Shown in pieces: positions 7,904 through 17,328 of a stretch of 64,000 nucleotides of DNA (its first letter is position 1; every line of letters begins with the position of its first letter). The notes under the pieces were generated by a model. The model worked only from the letters and a program-made list of their open reading frames with translations, was not told the DNA's origin and ran no database searches. Source of the DNA: Ignavibacteria bacterium (GTDB lineage Bacteria > Bacteroidota > Ignavibacteria > Tepidaquicellales > Tepidaquicellaceae); contig JADJAH010000016.1 of NCBI GenBank assembly GCA_016704345.1, forward strand, positions 1-64,000, read 5' to 3'. The position numbers were made by a program, and so were the translations under genes.

Positions 7904-10345
7904 ATGTCTAGCATCAAGATGTATTTTGTATTTGTTGGTTTGATGATTTTCCTTAACACTACTTCATATTCACAAGATAGGATTAATCAGGGCTTACAGA
8001 ATCTGAATCCCAATGAGAAAGTATTGAATGGATCGAGTGTTTTGAATCACACTCCGGATCATTACGACGGAGCCGGTTACACATGGCGCTATTACAACAC
8101 GGGCAACACGGGAATACAAGGAGATTATGTGGAAGCTGTATGGATTGACCATGATGGCAACCCGTATATTGCAGGATACAATCCGGGATTTGAAGAAGGA
8201 GGATTTGCAAAATATATTCAGCAAGACAACAGATGGATAAACTATTCTAACATAGATTATCCTGTCATCGGAAGCATTAACGATGTTGGCGCATCCCGCA
8301 TTAGTGACATTGAAGAAGATTCAAGCGGAATATTGTGGATGGCAACATGGCGCGGTTTACTGAAATTCGATCCTACTGTTGGTGGAAGTTCTCTGCAGTT
8401 TTGGGGTGCCAACAATTCTGTTCATCCGGGCGGCAGAACCAGAGACCTTGCCATAGCTCCTGATGGCTCTATATGGGGAGCGATTATTTCTGTTACCTGG
8501 GGCAATGGAGGACTTGTAAATTATAATCCAAACAATAATGTCTGGCGTTACTGGGGTTATGGAACAACGACTAATAACTGGCCACCGCTTATTCCATTTT
8601 TAATTAATGTTTCCATCCAGATAAAACCCAATGGCGGTTACCTGGTATGGGCTTGTTACGAATCAATAGTTGTTGTTTTTGACAGCGATACACAATTGTT
8701 TACTCAGCTGCCAAACAACGGTAACCCGGGTGATGTTCTTAAGTTGCCCGGTAACGATTGTGTTGACGACCTGCAAAATTTGTGGGCAATAAGAATTGCT
8801 TCACCTGGAGTTTATTCACTTGATTATAAAACTCAATCCGGCAACTGGGTCACACCAATACAACCGCCTGTTACATCAGTGATAAATGATATCTGGTCAT
8901 TCAAATCTTATGGCAATGGTAATGCACTGTTGATTGATGGTAACAGCAGAGTCTGGCAATACAATGGTTCCGCCTGGCAGGATTTGGGTGTATGGAGAGA
9001 AGGCGGTTTTTCTTACGGACTGGACATCGATGCGTCCGGAAATATATGGGCAACGGGAATTGGCGGCGCGGCAAAGCGCAACGCTCAAACAGGTACATGG
9101 CAAAGACATCGCATTACAAACTCATCTCAGATTGCTTATTGGATAGAAGACATAAGTATTGATAACGAAGGCAATGTGTGGATGGCGGGAAATGCCGGAC
9201 CGGGTGTTGGAGGATTTCAAAAATTTGACGGCACCAGGTGGACAGGATATAACAATGAAAACTACGGACTGGGATATCCTTTTCCGTTTCCAACTGATAA
9301 CACTGAAGTCATATACTATCGCCCTTCAAATGGTGATATAATTGTCAATCCCATGTTTAATTATTTGCACGCATGGAATGGCAGCACATACACTTCGTTA
9401 AATTATTCCAACGCCCGTTCTGAAGGTGTTGTAGAAGATTCTCAAAACAGACTTTGGAGCATTGGAGAATATTTTGATCTAAAGTATTATTCAAACAACA
9501 CCTGGACGACGGTTCCATTCACAGGCTTGGGTGCAAACATAAAGAAAGATCCTTCAAGACCCGGTACAGTCTGGGCATGTTCACGATTTCAAGTCTTAAG
9601 AACGGACGGCACTTACAATTTTTCAAAAGTGACAGACGATTTCTCAGAGCTTGATCCTCAAAGTGATGGACTTACAACTGTAGTACCAATATCAGACGGT
9701 ATTGCCTGGGTTGGTACGAATCAGGGATTGGCAAAGGTAAATGCAAACAACGGCACTTATCAATTTTATTCTCCGTCAAATTCACAAATACCGGGGGAGA
9801 ATGTTTCTCCGCTTGCGGTCACGCCTGACGGTAAGCTTTGGTTTGCAAATTTTGGGAGTACTTCTACTACTGTTTATGGATTGTGCTGGTTTGACGGGAC
9901 AAACTTCGGAATATTTCCGCAACAGCAAACCGGTGGATTGCCGCACGCTCAGATTTATGATCTTGAAGTAAAGAACCTGCAAGTTGGTTATGAACTTTGG
10001 ATAAGCTGTGCAAGCAGGGGTGTTGCAGTTCTTACAGTTGACAGCATTTCCACAAACATTAGTATTCAGGAGACGCAAGTAAGTGATTTCAACCTGAGAC
10101 AGAATTATCCAAATCCATTCAATCCCGTGACAAATGTGGAATTCACGATTTTGAATCCGGGATTTGTATTGCTGAAGATTTATGATGCGATTGGAAAAGA
10201 AGTGGCAACTTTGGTTAATGCTGATCTCAAACGCGGAAATTACAAATATGAGTTTGACGCTTCCAATCTTCCGAGCGGAGCTTACTTCTACAAGCTGTCA
10301 ACTCAGAATTACTCTGAAACAAAGAAGATGTTGCTGCTGAAATAA
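7904..10345 (+). CDS. Large secreted Reg_prop-type beta-propeller protein with T9SS sorting domain
   Basis: The 813-residue protein starts with a signal peptide (MYFVFVGLMIFLNTTSYSQ). It contains repeated 'D.xGNIWxxxxxGxxKxD' segments (IEEDSSGILWMATWRGLLKFD, IDASGNIWATGIGGAAKRN, IDNEGNVWMAGNAGPG, PISDGIAWVGTNQGLAKVN). These resemble two-component-regulator propeller (Reg_prop) repeats, here without any kinase or DNA-binding part. The last 85 residues are a type A T9SS domain (RQNYPNPFNPVTNV ... MLLLK). It is probably a cell-surface or released protein of unknown ligand. REP-like palindromes lie on both sides, and it is convergent with msrA across a shared terminator. Confidence 0.85.
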   Translation: MSSIKMYFVFVGLMIFLNTTSYSQDRINQGLQNLNPNEKVLNGSSVLNHTPDHYDGAGYTWRYYNTGNTGIQGDYVEAVWIDHDGNPYIAGYNPGFEEGGFAKYIQQDNRWINYSNIDYPVIGSINDVGASRISDIEEDSSGILWMATWRGLLKFDPTVGGSSLQFWGANNSVHPGGRTRDLAIAPDGSIWGAIISVTWGNGGLVNYNPNNNVWRYWGYGTTTNNWPPLIPFLINVSIQIKPNGGYLVWACYESIVVVFDSDTQLFTQLPNNGNPGDVLKLPGNDCVDDLQNLWAIRIASPGVYSLDYKTQSGNWVTPIQPPVTSVINDIWSFKSYGNGNALLIDGNSRVWQYNGSAWQDLGVWREGGFSYGLDIDASGNIWATGIGGAAKRNAQTGTWQRHRITNSSQIAYWIEDISIDNEGNVWMAGNAGPGVGGFQKFDGTRWTGYNNENYGLGYPFPFPTDNTEVIYYRPSNGDIIVNPMFNYLHAWNGSTYTSLNYSNARSEGVVEDSQNRLWSIGEYFDLKYYSNNTWTTVPFTGLGANIKKDPSRPGTVWACSRFQVLRTDGTYNFSKVTDDFSELDPQSDGLTTVVPISDGIAWVGTNQGLAKVNANNGTYQFYSPSNSQIPGENVSPLAVTPDGKLWFANFGSTSTTVYGLCWFDGTNFGIFPQQQTGGLPHAQIYDLEVKNLQVGYELWISCASRGVAVLTVDSISTNISIQETQVSDFNLRQNYPNPFNPVTNVEFTILNPGFVLLKIYDAIGKEVATLVNADLKRGNYKYEFDASNLPSGAYFYKLSTQNYSETKKMLLLK

Positions 10346-10401
10346 CGGGTTTGTTCAATTGGAATTGATGAGTAAAGTAGTTTTGCAAAGCATTCGTGGC
10401 A

Positions 10402-10419
10402 TCAGGACTTTCGTCCTGA
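10402..10419. repeat. REP-like palindrome, copy 2
   Basis: The palindrome has a perfect 7-bp stem TCAGGAC / GTCCTGA with a TTTC loop. Flanking bases (TGGC before, ACGTCACGAT after) also match the copy at 7703-7730. It lies 56 bases after the stop of the 813-residue gene. Confidence 0.55.
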
Positions 10420-10436
10420 ACGTCACGATTAAAGAC

Positions 10437-10468
10437 AAAAAAAGCCCCTCGGAAGGAGCTTTAATTTT
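10437..10468. terminator. Bidirectional intrinsic terminator between surface protein and msrA
   Basis: Stem AAAGCCCCT (10441-10449) pairs with AGGAGCTTT (10454-10462), with one mismatch and a 4-base loop. Read on the - strand it is followed by a run of T's (TTTTTTTG), the expected tail for msrA; the + side has TTTAATTTTT. Confidence 0.75.
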
Positions 10469-10491
10469 TCAGCGGGAGATTGCTTATTCGA

Positions 10492-11169
10492 TCAGTTCGC
10501 TACACCGTCTTTCAGATAATCTTTATACTCTTTGTAGAACTTCTGCACCTTTGGCGCTATCACCATTGAGCAGTATCCTGCTTCAGGATTGGTCTTGTAA
10601 TAGTTCTGATGATATTCTTCCGCACTGTAGAATTTATCCATCGGTGAGATCTCTGTCAATATCGGTTGATTCCATAAACCGGATTCTCCGATCTGCTTCT
10701 TTACTTTCTCTGCAGTAGTTTTCTGAGCCTCGTTGTGATAAAAAATAGCCGACCTGTATTGCTCGCCTTCATCGGCGCCCTGCTTGTTCAGTGTAGTTGG
10801 ATTGTGAATGTGAAAGAATATTTCGAGAAGCTTGTCATAACTAATTACCGAAGGATCAAATGTGATCTGAACAACTTCTGCATGACCCGTAACACCGGCA
10901 CAAACCTGCTCGTATGTGGGATTCTCTACTCTCCCTCCCGCGTATCCTGATTCAACTTTATCAACGCCCTTGAGATCTTCAAATATAGTTTCGATGCACC
11001 AGAAGCATCCCCCGGCAAGTGTTGCTGTTTCCAAATTTGTTCCCGCTCCTTTCTTGATTGAATTTGTGTTTGTTTGTGCTGCTTGTGTAGTAACTTGTTT
11101 TGTGTTTTGTCCGCGACTGCATCCCGAGAATATCATTACAAGAAACATCGCTAAGATGGTTTTCAACAT
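10492..11169 (-). CDS. msrA: Peptide-methionine (S)-S-oxide reductase, lipoprotein form
   Basis: MsrA reduces methionine-S-sulfoxide in damaged proteins. The 225-residue protein shows the GCFWC catalytic motif (residues 54-58, nucleophile Cys55), GYAGG, PTYEQVCAGVTGHAEVVQ and the QYRSAIFYH segment, all typical of the family. The N-terminus (MLKTILAMFLVMIFSGCSRG) is a lipoprotein-like signal with the putative lipid-carrying Cys17. A spacer of about 30 residues rich in Thr, Gln and Asn then leads to the domain. It therefore probably works in the periplasm or at a membrane surface, protecting exported proteins. A resolving cysteine is present near the C-terminus (GYCSMV). It is a single gene. 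Confidence 0.93.
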   Translation of the reverse strand: MLKTILAMFLVMIFSGCSRGQNTKQVTTQAAQTNTNSIKKGAGTNLETATLAGGCFWCIETIFEDLKGVDKVESGYAGGRVENPTYEQVCAGVTGHAEVVQITFDPSVISYDKLLEIFFHIHNPTTLNKQGADEGEQYRSAIFYHNEAQKTTAEKVKKQIGESGLWNQPILTEISPMDKFYSAEEYHQNYYKTNPEAGYCSMVIAPKVQKFYKEYKDYLKDGVAN

Positions 11170-11350
11170 AACTAATAAATGTGAATTTTGAAAAGAAGAT
11201 TTTTTGAATCTTGGTTTAAATCAATTGACGTTCAGAATTTCTTAACTAAGATAAGTCAGTGTCCTTCATTTAAAACTGATCCGAACTGTCGTTCGGGCTT
11301 GTAAACCTCTTTTCACGGTAAATGAGTTTCATCTATTGAAAAATTTAATA

Positions 11351-11386
11351 AATAAAAAAGCCGGGAGATCTTTCGAGTCCCGGCTT
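11351..11386 (-). terminator. Intrinsic terminator of the beta-helix protein gene
   Basis: A perfect 9-bp stem AAGCCGGGA / TCCCGGCTT (11358-11366 and 11378-11386) has an 11-base loop. On the - strand it is followed by TTTTTTATT. It lies 24 bases past the stop of the upstream - strand gene. Confidence 0.85.
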
Positions 11387-11409
11387 AGTGTAAATATGTG
11401 AAGCTCTGA

Positions 11410-13623
11410 TTACTTGACCAAAAGCATTTTCTTTGTGTCAACAAAGTTTCCTGCATCTATCCTGTAGAAATAAGCACCGCTGGACAGGCTTGAAGCGTTG
11501 AAGCTTACTGAATAATATCCTGCAGTCTTGAACTCATTTACTAAGTTTGCAACTTCTCTTCCTGACATGTCAAACAATGTGACCATTACTTTGCTGTCAA
11601 CTGGAATATCGAAGCTGATAGTTGTTGAAGGATTGAACGGGTTTGGATAATTCTGTGACAGGCTGAACTTGTCCGGAACTCCAACAGAAACCTGATTGCT
11701 TAGATTGAAATATTCGAAGTTGCCGTTATAGTCAACCTGCTTCAACCTGTATGAATATTTTCCTGTTGCAAGATTTTTATCAGTGTATGTGTAATCAACA
11801 GGACTGCTTGTTGTTCCATTACCTGTTACGTTTCCTGTCTTTGACCATTGTCCGGGTGATACTGATCTTTCAATGTCAAATCCTGAGTTGTTGAGCTCTG
11901 TGGCTGTTGACCAGTTCAATACTACATCTCTTCCATTAACTGATGAAGAGAATGAAGACAACTCAACAGGCAATGCTATAGAGTCATACTCGTATGCGCC
12001 AATTGCAGGTGTGAACGGGCTTCTGATTTCGTTAAGTATGTCTCTTGTAACAGAAGCAAGCGGTGTAGCTGCAAGCTTCAGGGGTGATGCTGCCTGCGGC
12101 ATGAGAAGATATGTCGTAGTCGGCAATGAATATAATGGATCCGCGCTGATTGAGTTTGCATCCTGAGGAGGTGTGAAAGCTGTCTGCCAGTTGGCAAGCG
12201 TGGCAAACTGAGTGAACGGATAAGTTGTCCCTGTTCTCAGACCGCCGACTCTTCCAAGCGGATTTGATCCAACATAGTAATCGTTATTATTGCTTCCGCC
12301 TGATCCCCATCCGTAAGCAGTCGGCATTAAGATGGCGTAACTGGTCGGTATTGTCATTGTGTCAGCTGTGCAGTCAACATAAATTGAATTGTTCTTGATG
12401 GTCAATGCCGTATCTCCTGCAGTATTTCCCACTTCAATGCCAACAGCAGGACGGCTGGTAAGTCCAACGAACTCACCCGCCGGATCAAGATCTCCAACCA
12501 TGTAAATGGAGTTATATGCAATCAGATCACCTCTGTTGCCGGCATGTGCGATACCGACAGTCATGTCGGGAGAAGTTCCGTTTGACAAGACATCATAAAT
12601 GACATTATTTGTAATCACATTTCCGGTTGCGGGACCTGAAGCTGTAGTAGCACAAATTATTCCCACTGCTGAGAATGTTCTGCCGTCCCTTATATTACTA
12701 ATAATGTTTCCGTTAACCGTGTTATTCGTTCCGGTTGTTGTTGTGGAGGTTCCTATAGACCAGCTCTCCGAGCCTACACCGATCCCAACTCTGTCAGCGC
12801 CGGCTGTAGTGTTTGTTGACGGGCCGCCAATGTACTTTACGGTGTTATATTGAATGTTGCAGTTATTCTGGAACTGAACCAGTATGCCTGTCTTGCCTAT
12901 CGCTCCGCCGTCATAAGCGTTTGAGCCGATTATATTGCTGTCAATCCTGTTGTTCTGATTCAGGTTTGTTGCTCCTCCTCCACAAATACTCACTCCATAC
13001 CTTGCACGGAACATGATGTTATTTAGTATTGTGTTATTGTTGTTGTTCCTGCCCTGATTTGTGGATGAAATTGTTGTTCCTGAATAAACTACGCAAAACG
13101 ATACGGTTGTACCTGAACCAACACTGACACCGGTAGTGATAGTGCAGTTTCTGATGAGATTGTTCTGAGCTCCTGCAGAGTCTGTAGCAGCTCCCGCTCC
13201 GTGTGAAAGCCAGATTGCAGCAGAAGAAGCTGCATTGCCGGTATTTTGAATGGCAAGATTCCTGAAGTTTGCAAGACCGATCCTGCCGTCAATTGTAACA
13301 TTGTCTGCGCCGGCAAGCCTGATCACTGCGCCTGCTATATTGCCCTGAATTGTCCTTGCTCCGCCAACGGGTTTAATAACAACAGAAGTGTAATTTGCAC
13401 TTCCGCTTCCGCTTGCATTAAGCACAGCAGTTACTGTTTCAACAGTGTTTCCGACAACATCAACGGTAATGGCACCTGTATGTGTGCCTGCATTGATTGC
13501 GTCAAACGCATCTTTTAACGTCGGATAAGTTCCTGCTCCGGGATTTACATTTATGTTCTGAGCATTGACGCCTGTGATTGAAAGCAATGCAATGAACAGA
13601 ACTGAGTAAAACATTTTTTTCAT
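11410..13623 (-). CDS. Secreted parallel beta-helix protein with T9SS sorting domain
   Basis: The 737-residue protein starts with a signal peptide (MKKMFYSVLFIALLSITGVNAQ). It then reads INVNPGAGTYPTLKDAFDAINAG, the usual entry to a right-handed parallel beta-helix. Many short Asn/Ile-rich coils follow to about residue 540 (NNTILNNIMFRARYGVSICGGG, NNCNIQYNTVKYIGG, GNVITNNVIYDVLSNG). A linker with LPVELSSFSSSVNGRDVVLNW and a fibronectin-like segment leads to the type A T9SS domain (QNYPNPFNPSTTI ... MLLVK). Beta-helices of this kind often bind or cleave polysaccharides, but I see no catalytic signature, so a binding or structural role is equally possible. Confidence 0.87.
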   Translation of the reverse strand: MKKMFYSVLFIALLSITGVNAQNINVNPGAGTYPTLKDAFDAINAGTHTGAITVDVVGNTVETVTAVLNASGSGSANYTSVVIKPVGGARTIQGNIAGAVIRLAGADNVTIDGRIGLANFRNLAIQNTGNAASSAAIWLSHGAGAATDSAGAQNNLIRNCTITTGVSVGSGTTVSFCVVYSGTTISSTNQGRNNNNNTILNNIMFRARYGVSICGGGATNLNQNNRIDSNIIGSNAYDGGAIGKTGILVQFQNNCNIQYNTVKYIGGPSTNTTAGADRVGIGVGSESWSIGTSTTTTGTNNTVNGNIISNIRDGRTFSAVGIICATTASGPATGNVITNNVIYDVLSNGTSPDMTVGIAHAGNRGDLIAYNSIYMVGDLDPAGEFVGLTSRPAVGIEVGNTAGDTALTIKNNSIYVDCTADTMTIPTSYAILMPTAYGWGSGGSNNNDYYVGSNPLGRVGGLRTGTTYPFTQFATLANWQTAFTPPQDANSISADPLYSLPTTTYLLMPQAASPLKLAATPLASVTRDILNEIRSPFTPAIGAYEYDSIALPVELSSFSSSVNGRDVVLNWSTATELNNSGFDIERSVSPGQWSKTGNVTGNGTTSSPVDYTYTDKNLATGKYSYRLKQVDYNGNFEYFNLSNQVSVGVPDKFSLSQNYPNPFNPSTTISFDIPVDSKVMVTLFDMSGREVANLVNEFKTAGYYSVSFNASSLSSGAYFYRIDAGNFVDTKKMLLVK

Positions 13624-13815
13624 AAGAATTGGTAATGGGTTAAGGTTTATGAATATTTAAAAATTCGCCTTACAAAATAGAAATTTTATCTAACAAAATC
13701 CTAACAAATTTTGAAATGAGACAATAATGTGTTTTAACTGTATTCTCCGTGATCTTTACAGAACTGCAAGGGGCAAAACGATATTTTTCACATTGACGCT
13801 ATGGCATCGCTTAAT

Positions 13816-13848
13816 AAAAAGGCGGAATCTAAAAAATCAGATCCCGCC
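13816..13848 (-). terminator. Intrinsic terminator of the DUF1573 gene
   Basis: Stem GGCGGAATCT / AGATCCCGCC (13821-13830 and 13839-13848), 9 of 10 paired with an 8-base loop. It is followed on the - strand by TTTTTATT. Confidence 0.75.
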
Positions 13849-13872
13849 AGTCGTTCTTCCTGTTTCAATACC

Positions 13873-14307
13873 CTACTTTATATCGCACGAAAACTTCAGA
13901 ACTTTCTCAGGGCTTTCGGTATCATTAGTAAACACCGTTATACTTTTTTCCTGATGTCCGTCTCTTCCCTGCGTATTGAAAGTAATCTTGATTTCACCGC
14001 TTTCACCTTTGGCATATTCGGTTTTTTCGCCAACTGTAGCGCCCGTGCACCCGCAAGCCGGCTGAACATTTTGAATTAACAGAGGTGCTTCGCCTTCATT
14101 TGTAAATGCAAAAGAATACTCAAGCTGTTCTCCTTGTTCTACATTTCCAAAGTCATGTGATTCCTCAGTGAAAAGTATTTTGGCTGTTCCCGATGAGGCG
14201 GAGATTTCAGAGCTTGAAATCAGAATAGACATTGTTGTTACAATAATCATCATCTCAAATAAGAAGTATGAAGGGTTTGCTGTTTTTGTTTTGATTAATT
14301 TTTTCAT
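13873..14307 (-). CDS. DUF1573-family exported protein
   Basis: The 144-residue protein has an N-terminal hydrophobic export segment (about residues 14-38). One DUF1573 domain follows: HDFGNVEQGEQLEYSFAFTNEGEAPLLIQNVQPACGCTG, then KGESGEIKITFNTQGRDGHQEKSITVFTND. The family is an immunoglobulin-like beta-sandwich with a conserved CGCT motif, widespread as exported or surface protein in Bacteroidota; its biochemical role is not established. It stands between two surface-protein genes, each with its own terminator, so it is probably transcribed alone. Confidence 0.85.
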   Translation of the reverse strand: MKKLIKTKTANPSYFLFEMMIIVTTMSILISSSEISASSGTAKILFTEESHDFGNVEQGEQLEYSFAFTNEGEAPLLIQNVQPACGCTGATVGEKTEYAKGESGEIKITFNTQGRDGHQEKSITVFTNDTESPEKVLKFSCDIK

Positions 14308-14329
14308 TCTTAATTTTGATTTACTGTTT

Positions 14330-14372
14330 GTAAAAAATAACCCCTGACAGCGTTTAGAAACGCTGCCAGGGG
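14330..14372 (-). terminator. Strong intrinsic terminator of the 971-residue protein gene
   Basis: CCCCTG-A-CAGCGTTT (14341-14355) pairs with AAACGCTG-C-CAGGGG (14358-14372), with one mismatch in 15 and a 2-base loop. On the - strand the tail reads TTATTTTTTA. Confidence 0.85.
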
Positions 14373-14380
14373 CATTGGAT

Positions 14381-17296
14381 TTATGGTCGTACTACTGATA
14401 CAAAGTTTGAGGAATTATTGTCGACAATGAATGCATCTGATGCATCAACAATTCCATCTCCGTTAACATCAGTTACAACATAACCGGATATGAAGTTGTA
14501 TGCATCGTTATCAACAAGACCATTATCTGACCCATCAATACTTCCATCCTGATTTACATCTCCACTGTAAACTGCAAATCTTACAGGTGATGCATCTACT
14601 TGAATCATATTGTCTCCATATGCTTTATTTGCAGCCGTGGAGAAATCATATGTTAATGTATCACCGGTAAATGTAACAGGATTTGCACTCCAAGTTTCAA
14701 TAGAATTTCTGTGATTCACCTGAATGTAATATCCTACACCATTCGATGCATTACTAAATACGGCTGTTCCGTTTCCTGAAGCAGTCAATAACATATCTGC
14801 TACATCGACAATAGCGTAGGGGAAAACTGTCTCCCGAAGAGTAACGGTAATCGTATCCAATACCATTGAGTTAGATACCGGATTATAGAAACCCTGCAAT
14901 ACAGATCCCAAATTCAATGTCAAACCGGTTGATCCGCAGTTGCATTTTTTTAACAGAAAACCGCTGGGACCGAATTCGACGCTGATTCCGTTTGAATAAT
15001 TCGGACTGCTGTGAAATAACGGACCTTTCGGAGCAAGAGTATAACTGGATCCTGAGTATCGATAAAACCTGTATGGAGTTATACATTTTGTTCCGTTACA
15101 GCCACCGGTAGAATATCCTGCTAAATGATTAAATCCACCTACATTAGGAGCTGTAGATGAACTGTTACTATACCAATTCGTGAATCCCGATGATGTAAGT
15201 GTAGAAGGAGTTCCGTTAAATGGAGCATAACTGAATTTGAAGTTTGGATCTATAAATGAATTCTGACAATTCACTAGTTCAATGCAAACCTGAAAACTTA
15301 CGAATTCGTTTTCATTACTATGAGAGTATAATCTCACTTTTCTATAATTAATTATTAAATGGTTATTCACAATATCAGCGCTAAGACTGCTGCCTGATCC
15401 CGCAACAAAAATTAAATCCATCCATAAAGGTAAAATTGCCGGAGAAGGATAATTTGTATTGCTTGGAATATATGAGCTTAATGCGCCGGGATTAGAACAG
15501 GATTTTTGTGTAAAGCCTACCAGTCCGTTTGTGCTGATAAAGATGGAGTCATAACAAATTCCGCATATTTTCGCTTTTAGTGCAGTATCACTTCCGCATT
15601 GAGCAAGAAGATTCTGCAACCGGAATTTGAAAAATCCGTCATCCATATTCCCGACTAATCTTCCTCCGCTGACATCAACACCATTCAACACTATAGGAGA
15701 ACCGCATGTCGGATCAGGACTCCAGCTGTAACTAGGTCGTGAACCTAATTTCACAGAACCAATATTGTTTGCATAATAATAACTGCAGCATCCTCCGTGT
15801 CCGTGATTTGGAGTTATTGCATCAAGAGCTGCTCTCAATGTATCATTGTTTCTGTTTTGATCCGCTGCAAGACTCGTATAAATTGTAACATTGCACAAAC
15901 CCGTATCACTTGCCAATAAAGTGCTGTCGAAATAAATAGTAGCTGAACTTCCCGGAGCTAAAGAACTTTGTGTTTTGGTACTTGTGTATGTTGCCGCTCC
16001 GGTTACTTTGTAAGTGATATTAAAACTTGAAGCAGTTGCAGTTCCTAAATTTGTTATCACAGCTTTAGGACGAATTGGAACAGGAATAGAATCAAGAGAA
16101 ATATAGTCTACAGGCTCAAGATTAGTTGTTACGCTCACATCATTTGTAAACTGAGCTGGTCCTGTTGAACTCATTTTTCCGATTTTTCCGGCATTTCCCA
16201 CAACCCAACCCTGTGGACTTCCGCTTACTGTTGTGAAGTCAATGTCCTGCCATACTGCTCCCGATTGCGTATGAGCAATACTCCAGCCATTACCATTATC
16301 TGTTGTCAAATACACTGAAGCATCACTTCTTATGCCCCATATAAAATTATAATCATCCGGATCTACAATGCCTTCAAGCCCGTCTATATTGCCGGTAGTT
16401 CCGGGAGAAGTAACAGGCGAGAATGATTCACCGCTGTTAGAACTCATCACCATAGCATCACCCCCTGCAAATCCGTAAGAAGAGTTATTGAAATGTAAAG
16501 CATAAGTATTAACTGTACTTTTTGTTTCTGAACTTGACCAAGTTAATCCTAAATCAGAAGAGTGATATACTTTTGATGAACTTGTTCCAAACCACATACT
16601 TGTTCCAACAATTTGAAAACTGTTATTCCATCCGGCTTCCGAGCCAACCTGTGTCGGCTCTGTTGCCATTCTTGACCAGGAATTTCCGCCGTCAATTGTC
16701 TTAAGAACTGTCCATTTTCCTCCTACCGGGTCTCCAATAGCATAACCTTCGGTTGCAGAAATCATTTGAATTGCATCAATGAAACCTCCTGTTTGTGTGT
16801 AAACCTGAGTCCATGTGGTTCCGCCGTTTGAAGTCTTCCAAATGAAAGTTGCTGAAGGAGAAGAAGTACAAAGAGCATTATTACCATCAATTCCGCAGAT
16901 ATTATATACGGCACCGGTAATTCCTGTACCTGTAGCGCTTATCCAGTTGACTCCGCCGTTAGATGTCCTGATTACAGTCGGACCTATTCCGGCTGCCCAG
17001 CCAACATTAGATGAAACCGATGAAACCGTTAAAAGCTGATTGGCTGTCCCGGATGTCTGAACTGTCCATGTTGAAGTAATCGAATCGGTTTCTGAATTTA
17101 ATCCGGGAAATACAGAATTGATTTCATTTGAATATATGCCATCGGTTAAATCCGGATTGCTGATTGAATTCTTTTGATCATTTTCAGAATTATTGCTTAC
17201 AGGTTTAATATCATTATGACTAGTTTTAAAACCTGTAGTAATTCCGACAATAGTTATTACCAATAGTACCAGTATTGATTTATTTAAGTTTTTCAT
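14381..17296 (-). CDS. Giant exported Ycf48-like propeller protein with HRNSIETWS/dockerin-like C-terminal module
   Basis: The 971-residue protein has an N-terminal hydrophobic segment (MKNLNKSILVLLVITIVGITTG). Residues about 75-370 hold a Ycf48/BNR-like propeller (VIRTSNGGVNWIS, IWKTSNGGTTWTQ, VLKTIDGGNSWSR, VYHSSDLGLTWSS). Next is a CARDB-like beta-sandwich (residues about 380-490) and a Cys/Gly-rich region (GHGGCCSYYYANN onward) of unknown fold. The last 180 residues are the shared module: LQGFYN, NHRNSIETWS, then calcium loops DVNQDGSIDGSD and DVNGDGIVDASD, ending VVRP. There is no T9SS NYPNPFNP domain. The neighbour upstream in the same direction is a T9SS protein with a possibly cohesin-like domain; the gap of 32 bases suggests co-transcription. 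Confidence 0.85.
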   Translation of the reverse strand: MKNLNKSILVLLVITIVGITTGFKTSHNDIKPVSNNSENDQKNSISNPDLTDGIYSNEINSVFPGLNSETDSITSTWTVQTSGTANQLLTVSSVSSNVGWAAGIGPTVIRTSNGGVNWISATGTGITGAVYNICGIDGNNALCTSSPSATFIWKTSNGGTTWTQVYTQTGGFIDAIQMISATEGYAIGDPVGGKWTVLKTIDGGNSWSRMATEPTQVGSEAGWNNSFQIVGTSMWFGTSSSKVYHSSDLGLTWSSSETKSTVNTYALHFNNSSYGFAGGDAMVMSSNSGESFSPVTSPGTTGNIDGLEGIVDPDDYNFIWGIRSDASVYLTTDNGNGWSIAHTQSGAVWQDIDFTTVSGSPQGWVVGNAGKIGKMSSTGPAQFTNDVSVTTNLEPVDYISLDSIPVPIRPKAVITNLGTATASSFNITYKVTGAATYTSTKTQSSLAPGSSATIYFDSTLLASDTGLCNVTIYTSLAADQNRNNDTLRAALDAITPNHGHGGCCSYYYANNIGSVKLGSRPSYSWSPDPTCGSPIVLNGVDVSGGRLVGNMDDGFFKFRLQNLLAQCGSDTALKAKICGICYDSIFISTNGLVGFTQKSCSNPGALSSYIPSNTNYPSPAILPLWMDLIFVAGSGSSLSADIVNNHLIINYRKVRLYSHSNENEFVSFQVCIELVNCQNSFIDPNFKFSYAPFNGTPSTLTSSGFTNWYSNSSSTAPNVGGFNHLAGYSTGGCNGTKCITPYRFYRYSGSSYTLAPKGPLFHSSPNYSNGISVEFGPSGFLLKKCNCGSTGLTLNLGSVLQGFYNPVSNSMVLDTITVTLRETVFPYAIVDVADMLLTASGNGTAVFSNASNGVGYYIQVNHRNSIETWSANPVTFTGDTLTYDFSTAANKAYGDNMIQVDASPVRFAVYSGDVNQDGSIDGSDNGLVDNDAYNFISGYVVTDVNGDGIVDASDAFIVDNNSSNFVSVVRP

Positions 17297-17328
17297 TTTG
17301 TTTTTGAAGTTTAGTTTTTTTAAAATTG

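Noticed and set aside
11410..13623. Polysaccharide lyase or pectinase
   Set aside because: The beta-helix fold is visible but no catalytic signature, so only a structural call is given.
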